A DNA stretch of 64,000 nt from the NCBI GenBank assembly GCA_016722575.1, contig JADKIY010000001.1, positions 558,001 to 622,000 on the forward strand, in the 5' to 3' direction. The translations under genes were made by a program, and so were the position numbers. The notes beneath the pieces are model-generated. The model did not search any database and was not told the origin of the DNA. It saw only the letters and a list, made by a program, of their open reading frames with translations. The stretch is from Elusimicrobiota bacterium. GTDB lineage: Bacteria; Elusimicrobiota; Elusimicrobia; FEN-1173. Shown here piece after piece: positions 25,930 to 32,709 of this stretch (its first letter is position 1; every line of letters starts with the position of its first letter).

Positions 25930-27284
25930 TCAGCGGAGAAGGGAAAAGAGGTATTCCTCAAGTTTTGTGTAGCCGTCCCCGTCCCCATCGTCGTTCCGGT
26001 CCTCGGGGCGGCGCGGGTCCAGACCGTGGCGCCTTTCCCAGTCGTCCGGCATCCCGTCGTGATCAAGATCGGGCGGCGGTGTGCCCCCCCGAAAATCCGG
26101 ATAGCCCCCGACCTGGTCCGGGGAGTCGATGATCCGCCCCGTGCCCTTCCGAGCCTCTTCAACGATTCGCGCGTCCACGGCGTCCCGGCGGGGTTGGATG
26201 GCGCCGGCCAAGGCCAGAACCTCCTCCCAAACGTCGGCGGAGGCCGACGCCGCTCCCACGGCGGGGGTGTCAAAGGGGCGATCCACCCGGAGTCCCTTCC
26301 GATTCAACCGAAAGCCGATTCCCGACATCAAGGCGTCGTCCCGGGCCCCCGTGCCATCCACGTTCCCTTGAAGATAGATCCGGGGATTGCCCTCCCGCCC
26401 GATGCCGATGGGAAAGGGAAACCCGGGGTTCAAGGACGGTCCCGCTCGAAAGACGTTCCCAAGAAGGTTCAGCCGCAGACCTTCGGTTTGGTCCGCGGCG
26501 TAATTCGTGATTTCCGTTCCGACATCGCCCCAGTCGTAAATGGCCGTTTCGACCATTTCGCCCAGGACGTTCCATTTCCGATAGTTGTTTAAGAATACCG
26601 GGTTTCGAAACCCGTTGTGGGCCAGCAGACAGCGATAAACCGTCGCCGTGGCCACGTCGTCGATCAGGAGCCCCGCGCTGTGGGAGCCTTTGGCGTGGCG
26701 GCCGCGGTTCAAACCTTCGGCGATGAGGCAATGGGAAAACGTGACGTCCCGAAGCCCGCCCAGGGCGCTCACGTTCTCATCCTCGGCCCAGCTCACGGAC
26801 AGGTGGTCCAAAACGACGTCGTGAACGTCCCCGCCGTAGGCTTCTCCCAAAAGCCCGAGCCCGTCGTTGTTTTCGGGGTTTTTTTGACGCTCGGTTCCTG
26901 GACGAATTCGCAGGTGTTGGATCAATACATCGTGGGTGAGAACGGTCACGCCGAAATCCCGGATGAGGATTCCGTCACCGGGGGCCGTTTGACCCGCGAC
27001 CGTGATGTAGGGATGTTTGATGTAGAGATCTTCCCGCAGACGGATCGTTCCGCCGACGCGAAAGACGATGACCCGGGGGCGGGAATCCAGCAGGGCTTCC
27101 CGAAGGGATCCGGGACCGCCGTCCTCCAGGGTCGTCACTTCCAGGACGACCCCTCCGCGTCCGGCCGGCGTGATGGTGCCGAAACCGACGGCGCCGGGAA
27201 AAACGGGCAGGGAGCGCGGTTCAAGGGAGTCCGCCCGAAGGGGGGAGCGGAAAGACCCAAAAGCGAGGAAAGCCGCCAGAACAC
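25930..27284 (-). CDS. Pectate-lyase-like right-handed beta-helix protein (5' end disrupted)
   Basis: The body of the gene encodes a polysaccharide-lyase-like parallel beta-helix, with segments typical of secreted pectate lyases (YITVAGQTAPGDGILI, VVLDHLSVSWAEDENV) and a C-terminal Asp-rich dockerin or calcium-like tail (DLDHDGMPDDWERRHG). The first usable start in frame is a GTG at 27138, but conserved coding clearly continues upstream (VFPGAVGFGTITPAGRGG, then a signal-like segment) without any ATG, GTG or TTG. Adding one base to the six-base G run at 27240-27245 joins it to a GTG at 27284 with a good signal peptide, giving about 451 residues. It follows phoU-1 and may be transcribed with the pst-1 operon. 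Confidence 0.7.
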
Positions 27285-27316
27285 GGCGGCCGAATCGGTG
27301 GTCGGGATGGCCCAGG

Positions 27317-27988
27317 TTATTCGTCCCGGTGATCCAGGTGGTGGCGGATGTCCTTCCCCTGGACCATGAAGATCACGTCTTCGGCCACGTTGGTGGCGTG
27401 GTCGCCGATGCGTTCCATGTTCCGGGACAGGAGAATCAGGTCCACGTATTGGGAGGAGTGGCTGGGGTCTTTCTTGAGGAGATCGATCAGGCTCGTGAGG
27501 GCCTGGGCCTTGAGGCGGTCTTCTTCCTCGTCCTGCTTCAACACTTTGTCGGCCAGGACCACGTCCCGTCGGGAAAAAGCGTCCAGGCTGTCCCGGAGCA
27601 TCTTCTGGCTGATTTCCGCCATTTGGGTGATCATGCTGATTTGGGGGACCGGCGACTCCTTGAACAAATGGTAATAGCAGGTCTGCCCGGCGTTGACCGC
27701 TTGGTCCGCGATCCGCTCGAGGTCGGAATTGATCTTCATGGCCGCCGTGATCAACCGCAGGTCCGCCGCCATGGGTTGGTGGAGGGCGATGAGCTTCAGG
27801 CACCGGTCGTCGATTTCCACGTGCATTTGGTTGACGAGCTTTTCGGATTCAAAAACTTCCTGCGTGAGCTTCTCGCTCCGCTCCCGAAGGGCCTTGACCG
27901 CCTTTTGAATCATTTCCTCGGCGATGGCCCCCATGCGGAGGAGCCGCTCTTTCAGCTGGTTTAATTCTTCGTCGAAATGTCGTTCCAT
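27317..27988 (-). CDS. phoU: Phosphate signalling/transport regulator PhoU (pst-1)
   Basis: A 223-residue, all-helical protein with the two PhoU repeats, each carrying the E/D-x3-D metal-binding type motif (RIADQAVNAGQ and RIGDHATNVAED, about residues 105-115 and 195-206). AAGGAG lies upstream of the ATG. It is the sixth gene of the pst-1 operon. PhoU couples Pst transporter state to the PhoR/PhoB two-component system and restrains phosphate uptake. A second PhoU (55326-56012) is its close paralog. Confidence 0.95.
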   Translation of the reverse strand: MERHFDEELNQLKERLLRMGAIAEEMIQKAVKALRERSEKLTQEVFESEKLVNQMHVEIDDRCLKLIALHQPMAADLRLITAAMKINSDLERIADQAVNAGQTCYYHLFKESPVPQISMITQMAEISQKMLRDSLDAFSRRDVVLADKVLKQDEEEDRLKAQALTSLIDLLKKDPSHSSQYVDLILLSRNMERIGDHATNVAEDVIFMVQGKDIRHHLDHRDE

Positions 27989-27998
27989 GGAAATCTCC

Positions 27999-28820
27999 TT
28001 ATCCGAAGCGCCCCGTGATGTATTGTTCCGTCCGCGGATCCCGGGGCGATGTGAAGATGCGCGCCGTCGGACCGAACTCCACCAACTCCCCCAACAAAAA
28101 ATACGCCGTCTGGGACGACACCCGGGCCGCCTGTTGCATGTTGTGCGTCACGATGACGATGGAATAGGCCTTTTTCAATTCCTGGATCATTTCCTCGATG
28201 CGCCCGGTGGCGATGGGGTCCAGGGCCGAGCAGGGTTCGTCCATCAAAAGGACTTCCGGCTCCACCGCCAAAAGGCGGGAAATGCAAAGGCGTTGTTGCT
28301 GCTCGGGCGAAAGGGCGAGGGCGGGGGTGTCCAGGCGGTCTTTGATTTCGTCCCAGAGCCCCGTGGCCCGGAGGGACTTTTCCACCACCGCGTCCAGCTC
28401 CTTCCCCCGGAACAAATGGTGGACCCGGGGGCCGTAGGCCACGTTTTCGTAGGCCGAAATGGGAAAGGGGTTGGGGCGTTGAAACACCATGCCCACGCGT
28501 TTTCGAAGGCCAATCAAGTCGGCCTTGGGGGCGTAGACGTCCCGACCGTGCAACAGGACCTGTCCCGTCACCCGCACGCCGCGGATCAGGTCGTTCAGGC
28601 GGTTGAAGGTGCGCAGGAGCGTCGACTTGCCGCAGCCGGAGGGGCCGATGAAGGCGGTGATGGCCTTGTCCGGTATGGCGACGGAGACGTTTTTGAGGGC
28701 GTGAAAGGCGCCGTAATAAAGATTGAGATCCCGCGCCTCCAAAATCGGGGCGGGTTCCAACGGCGCCGTCGGGGCGGCGGGGGTTTGTTCCCGGGGCCTA
28801 TCCAAAACGTCCGGAGACAT
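27999..28820 (-). CDS. pstB: Phosphate ABC transporter ATPase PstB with degenerate signature (pst-1)
   Basis: A 273-residue ATPase. Walker A is GPSGCGKST (59-67), the A-loop has YY (35-36), the Q-loop Gln is Q114 in MVFQRP, Walker B is LLMDEP (191-196) and the switch His is H226. The ABC signature reads LSPEQ (170-174) instead of LSGGQ. A 25-residue Pro/Ala-rich N-terminal extension precedes the core. AAAGGA lies before the ATG, and the gene overlaps the upstream pstB paralog by 23 nt. Taken with that paralog's changes, it probably contributes the weak half of one composite ATP site in a heterodimer. Confidence 0.93.
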   Translation of the reverse strand: MSPDVLDRPREQTPAAPTAPLEPAPILEARDLNLYYGAFHALKNVSVAIPDKAITAFIGPSGCGKSTLLRTFNRLNDLIRGVRVTGQVLLHGRDVYAPKADLIGLRKRVGMVFQRPNPFPISAYENVAYGPRVHHLFRGKELDAVVEKSLRATGLWDEIKDRLDTPALALSPEQQQRLCISRLLAVEPEVLLMDEPCSALDPIATGRIEEMIQELKKAYSIVIVTHNMQQAARVSSQTAYFLLGELVEFGPTARIFTSPRDPRTEQYITGRFG

Positions 28821-29565
28821 AGTCGGCGGTCCTTTCCTGGGCGGGGCTCGTGAACACTTGGCCCGTGTCGCCCACTTCGATCAAGTCGCCCATCAGCAAA
28901 AAGGCGGTGCGGTCCGAGGTGCGGGAGGCTTGCTTGACGTTGTTGGTCACAAGCACCACGGACATGGATTTTTTCAGGCCCTGGAGCGCTTCCTCGATTT
29001 TGGCGGTGGAAATGGGGTCCAGCCCGGAGCAGGGCTCGTCCAGCAGCAATACCTCGGGTTGAAGCATCAGGCTACGGGCCAGGCAGAGGCGTTGTTGCTG
29101 GCCGCCGGACAGATCCAGGGCCGAGGAGCCCAGGCGGTCTTTCACCTCGTCCCACAGGAAGGCGGCCCGGAGGCTGGACTCGATGCGGTCTCCCCAGGCG
29201 CCCGCCCGGTGGGTGAACCGAAGGCCCAGGCGCAGGTTGTCGGCGATGCTCATGGGGAGCGGCGTGGGCACGGCGAAAACCATGCTGACCCGGCGTCGGA
29301 GGTCCGTGGTGTCGGCGGCCGCGTCCAAAATGTTTTTCCCGTTGAAAAGAATCTCGCCCTCCACAGCCAGGCCTTCCAAATCCGTCAGTCGATTGAGGCA
29401 ACGCAAGAAGGTCGTTTTGCCGCTTCCAGCGGGGCCGATGACCGCCAGGATCTCATGTTCCAAAACCGCCAGGGAGACCTTATTCAAAAGGACGGTCTTC
29501 CCGGTCCGAACCGTCAGGTCCCGGGCGGCCATTTTTTCCCGGCTGGGGGCGGCGACCGTGTTCAT
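28798..29565 (-). CDS. pstB: Second PstB-type ATPase with degenerate A-, Q- and H-loops (pst-1)
   Basis: A 255-residue paralog of PstB. Walker A (GPAGSGKTT, 44-52), signature (LSGGQ, 152-156) and Walker B with catalytic Glu (LLLDEP, 173-178) are intact. Three nucleotide-contacting positions differ from the family: the aromatic A-loop residue is Thr (about 21), the Q-loop Gln is Ala98 (MVFAVP) and the switch His is Asn208 (VTNN). Its start overlaps the pstA stop (ATGA). Tandem pstB genes are known from other bacteria; the complementary pattern of defects here suggests an obligate heterodimer rather than redundancy. Confidence 0.92.
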   Translation of the reverse strand: MNTVAAPSREKMAARDLTVRTGKTVLLNKVSLAVLEHEILAVIGPAGSGKTTFLRCLNRLTDLEGLAVEGEILFNGKNILDAAADTTDLRRRVSMVFAVPTPLPMSIADNLRLGLRFTHRAGAWGDRIESSLRAAFLWDEVKDRLGSSALDLSGGQQQRLCLARSLMLQPEVLLLDEPCSGLDPISTAKIEEALQGLKKSMSVVLVTNNVKQASRTSDRTAFLLMGDLIEVGDTGQVFTSPAQERTADYVSGRFG

Positions 29566-30467
29566 CGTTTAAGCCTCCGGCGGATGCGGGAACGGATCAG
29601 GATGGCCGTGAAGTTCAAACCGAAGGTCAGGACCAAAAGGACCAGCACCGTCGCGTAGAGGATCGGCATGGTGGCGTCCACGTCCGGGGATTGGGTGGCC
29701 ATGACGTAGACGTGGTAACCCAATTCCATAAATTGTTGGTTCAGTCGCTTGGGCAGGTAAGGCAGGTAATAGGCCGCGCCCGTAAACAGAATCGGCGCCA
29801 CTTCGCCGGCGCCGCGGCTCACGGCCAAAATCGTCCCGGTCAGGATTCCGCCCGTGGCCTGGGGCAAAAGAACGTGGCGCACCATCTGCCAACGAGTGGC
29901 GCCCAGGGAATAGGCCACTTCCCGGTGGGCCCGGGGCACGACGCGCAGGGCCTCCTCGGTGGCGACCACGACGGTGGGAAGCGTCAAGAGCGCCAGGGTG
30001 AGGGCGGCCCAGAGGATCGCGGGCTGGCCGAAATAGAGCGCGCTGTTGAAAAAAAGTTTGTCGAGGCCCCGGCCGACGAACTGGATGAAAAATCCCAGGC
30101 CGAAGAGCCCGAAGACGATGGCCGGCACGCCGGCCAGGTTTTGAATGGCCATGCGCACCAGGGGCACCCATCGGGAATGGTCGGGGGCGTATTCCCGGAG
30201 GTAAATGGCGGTGGAGACCCCCAGGGGCACGACCGCGATCGTCATGAGGATCACCAGGAACGCCGTGCCGAAAATGGCCGGGAAAATGCCGCCTTCCGTC
30301 ATGCCGGCCGAGGGGGCCGTCGTCAGGAAGGCCCAGGAAATGTGGCCGACGCCGTGCCACACGATATTCCCCAAAATGAGCGCCACCAAGAGGATCACGC
30401 CGAAGCAGGCGATCCCGGTCATCACGGTGAAGGCGACGCTCGTGAAGTTGATCCAGCCCCGCTTCAT
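29562..30467 (-). CDS. pstA: Phosphate ABC transporter permease PstA (pst-1)
   Basis: About 301 residues from the ATG at 30467, which overlaps the pstC stop (ATGA). About six membrane helices are visible, and the EAA-type loop that contacts the ATPase reads SLGATRWQMVRHVLLPQATGG (about residues 190-210), typical of PstA/PstC. The longer in-frame version upstream runs through pstC and is rejected. With PstC it forms the phosphate channel, energised by the two PstB proteins. Confidence 0.95.
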   Translation of the reverse strand: MKRGWINFTSVAFTVMTGIACFGVILLVALILGNIVWHGVGHISWAFLTTAPSAGMTEGGIFPAIFGTAFLVILMTIAVVPLGVSTAIYLREYAPDHSRWVPLVRMAIQNLAGVPAIVFGLFGLGFFIQFVGRGLDKLFFNSALYFGQPAILWAALTLALLTLPTVVVATEEALRVVPRAHREVAYSLGATRWQMVRHVLLPQATGGILTGTILAVSRGAGEVAPILFTGAAYYLPYLPKRLNQQFMELGYHVYVMATQSPDVDATMPILYATVLVLLVLTFGLNFTAILIRSRIRRRLKR

Positions 30468-31399
30468 TTTCCCACCAGCCGTTTTTGAAGTCGGTTCACC
30501 CACACCTGTCCCGCGAGGTTGATCAGGAAGGTGAAGACGAACAGCAGGACGCCGATGAAAAAAAGCACGTGGTAATGGGGGCTCCCGTTGACCACCTCGC
30601 CCAATTCCGCCGCCACCGTGGCGGAGAGACTGCGGAAGGGCAGGCCGGGATTCCAAGAGAGGATGGCGGCGTTGCCCGAGGCCATCAGAACGATCATGGT
30701 CTCCCCGATGGCCCGCCCGAAGCCCAGCACCGCGGCGGCAAAGAGGCCCGGAAAAGCCGCGGGCAAGACCACCCGCCGGGCGGTTTGCCAGGGCGTGGCG
30801 CCCAGGGCGATGGACCCGGCGCGAAAGCTCTGGGGGACGGCGCTCAAGGCGTCTTCGGCCACCGTGTAGACGATGGGGATCACGGCCAGCCCCAGGGCGA
30901 AGCCCGCGTTCCAGGTGTTAAGCCGGTAATCCAGACCGAAGGCGTTTTGAAGGAAGGTCGCCATGACAATCAGGGCAAAGAACCCCAGCACCACCGAGGG
31001 AATGCCGGCCAAAAGCTCAATCACGGGTTTGACCACCTCCCGCAGGGCCGGCGGCGCGAACTCCGAGGTGAAAAGCGCCGCGCCCAGGGCCAAGGGCAGG
31101 GCGAAGAGCAGCGCCACCGCCGTGGCCTTGAGCGTCCCCGCGATCAAGGGCCAAAAGGAGTATTTGGGTTCTTCCGAAACGGGCTGCCACACGTAGGTCG
31201 TGGCGATGTCGCCGGTGGAGGCCGATCCGGTGCCGAAGAGCCGCCCCAGGCCCGCCTCGGCCCGGGCTTCGGGCGAGGTGAACAGCGGCAGGGCTTCTTT
31301 GCCGATGAAGACAAAGATGAGCACCAGGCTCACAATCGCGAGCCCGGCGCTCAGGCGGATGGCGCCTTCGATCAGTCGTTCGGACCAGCGGCGCTTCAT
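30464..31399 (-). CDS. pstC: Phosphate ABC transporter permease PstC (pst-1)
   Basis: A 311-residue integral membrane protein with about six helices. The EAA-type loop SIALGATPWQTARRVVLPAAF (about residues 195-215) and the GRAIGETMIVLMASGN segment after it are hallmarks of PstC. It overlaps pstS and pstA by 4 nt each. A periplasmic loop between the first two helices (about 45-75) is longer than usual. Confidence 0.95.
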   Translation of the reverse strand: MKRRWSERLIEGAIRLSAGLAIVSLVLIFVFIGKEALPLFTSPEARAEAGLGRLFGTGSASTGDIATTYVWQPVSEEPKYSFWPLIAGTLKATAVALLFALPLALGAALFTSEFAPPALREVVKPVIELLAGIPSVVLGFFALIVMATFLQNAFGLDYRLNTWNAGFALGLAVIPIVYTVAEDALSAVPQSFRAGSIALGATPWQTARRVVLPAAFPGLFAAAVLGFGRAIGETMIVLMASGNAAILSWNPGLPFRSLSATVAAELGEVVNGSPHYHVLFFIGVLLFVFTFLINLAGQVWVNRLQKRLVGK

Positions 31400-32238
31400 T
31401 TTTTCGAGGCGGCCTTCTTGAGGGGGAAATAGCCCACGGAGCTCACGACGCCCTGGCCTTCCGGCGACAGGACCCAGTCGATGAATTTCTTGAGGTCGCC
31501 CGCGGCGGGGGCGCGAAGGTAGAAGAAGAGGTTGCGGCTGGCGGCGTATTTCCCCGAGAGGATGTGGCTCTCATCGGGCAGGTAGGCCGGGCTTTGGTTG
31601 TCGGCTTTGACCGCCACAAATCGAATGCCCTTGGCGTAGGCCGCGCCGCCGTAACCGATGCTTTTGGGGTCCCGGGAGACGGCGTTCACCACCGCCGAGG
31701 TCCCCGGCAGGCTTTGGGCCATGGGGCTGAAGTCCTGCTTGTTCAGCATGTGTTCCTTGAAGAACACGTAGGTCCCGGAATTATTTTCCCGGGAGTAAAG
31801 GATGATGCGCCCGTCGGCGCCGCCCACGTCTTTCCAATTGGTGATCTTGCCCGTGTAGATGTCTTTGATCTGGGCCATGGTCAATTCCTTGACGGGGTTT
31901 TTCGAATTGACGTAGATCGCCACGCCGTCCTTGGCCACCGGAATTTCGATGGCCGTTCCGCCCTTGGCGGTCAAATCCGTCTTTTCCTTGTCGCTCATGG
32001 GCCGGGAGGAGGCGCAGATGTCCGTCGATCCCGACAGAAGCGCCGAAATTCCCGTGCCCGAGCCCCCGCCCGTCACCTGCACGACGGCCTCTTTGTGGGC
32101 GCCCATGTAGGTCTCCGCCCACCGCTGGTTCAAGATGACCATGGTGTCGGACCCTTTGACGGTGATGTTTTGGACGGCGGTCAGGGGGGAAGCGGCGAAT
32201 AGAACGGACGCCGCCATCCCCAGGAATTGTTTCCTCAT
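31396..32238 (-). CDS. pstS: Phosphate-binding protein PstS (pst-1)
   Basis: A 280-residue periplasmic protein with a signal peptide (about 1-22). Phosphate-contacting motifs are GSDTM (about 29-33), GGGSGTGI (about 57-64) and SRENNSGTY (about 148-156). CAGGAG precedes the ATG. It heads the pst-1 operon. A -10-like GATAAT lies on the minus strand at 32304-32299 without a good -35, consistent with activation from the 11-bp repeat array upstream. Confidence 0.94.
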   Translation of the reverse strand: MRKQFLGMAASVLFAASPLTAVQNITVKGSDTMVILNQRWAETYMGAHKEAVVQVTGGGSGTGISALLSGSTDICASSRPMSDKEKTDLTAKGGTAIEIPVAKDGVAIYVNSKNPVKELTMAQIKDIYTGKITNWKDVGGADGRIILYSRENNSGTYVFFKEHMLNKQDFSPMAQSLPGTSAVVNAVSRDPKSIGYGGAAYAKGIRFVAVKADNQSPAYLPDESHILSGKYAASRNLFFYLRAPAAGDLKKFIDWVLSPEGQGVVSSVGYFPLKKAASKK

Positions 32239-32335
32239 TTTTAAACTCCTGTGATTGGCGTATGGAAGGGAGGCCGCGCGCGGCGACCGTCGGCTCAGAT
32301 TATCAATTTCCGTCCATCAGAGGAAGACGATCTCC

Positions 32336-32389
32336 GTCACACAGAGTTTACACGCCCGCCACAAGGGCGCAACACGCTTTCGTTATGAT
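32336..32389 (+). promoter_or_regulatory. PHO-box-like array and promoter of the giant-gene operon
   Basis: Four 7-bp units lie at exact 11-bp spacing on the plus strand: GTCACAC (32336), TTTACAC (32347), GCCACAA (32358) and GCAACAC (32369), each with ACA at positions 4-6. Eight bases after the last unit is TATGAT (32384-32389), and no ordinary -35 box is present. PhoB sites are direct 7-bp repeats with 11-bp period replacing the -35 box. The same 11-bp period and the same 8-nt gap occur before pstS-2. Orientation is towards the giant operon; the divergent pstS-1 could also be served. Confidence 0.65.
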
Positions 32390-32421
32390 GGATTTAAATG
32401 AATGAGGGAAAAGGAGAATTT

Positions 32422-32709
32422 ATGGCTCCCCCTCGTTCCTCGCTTGTCATGGCCGTTGCTTGCGGGTGGTCCCAAACCCTGGCCGCCCCGCTGTTTTTGG
32501 TTCCTTTGTCCTACGCCCCCCTCCCGGCCGAAGAGGCCGATGGGGTCCCAACGGCCAAAACCCCGCTCCGCCGCACTCGCTTCGGGGATTCGATGGTCGA
32601 TGATGGAAAACGGACTTTCGAATCGACGGAGAACGTCCAAGCGTCCAGGGGGCTTTTGCCTTCGATGCGACCATCCCCTTTCTTTATTTTCAGGAGGCAA
32701 AACGCGTGA
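32422..32709 (+). CDS. Small exported protein leading the giant-gene operon
   Basis: A 95-residue reading frame with AAGGAG (32411-32416) placed well before its ATG, just downstream of the PHO-like promoter. The first 40 residues are hydrophobic and signal-like (MAVACGWSQTLAAPLFLVPL). The rest is charged and has no recognised domain. Its stop overlaps the GTG start of the giant gene (GTGA, 32706-32709), so it may work mainly as a translational-coupling leader. A longer start at 32398 is possible. Confidence 0.45.
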   Translation: MAPPRSSLVMAVACGWSQTLAAPLFLVPLSYAPLPAEEADGVPTAKTPLRRTRFGDSMVDDGKRTFESTENVQASRGLLPSMRPSPFFIFRRQNA

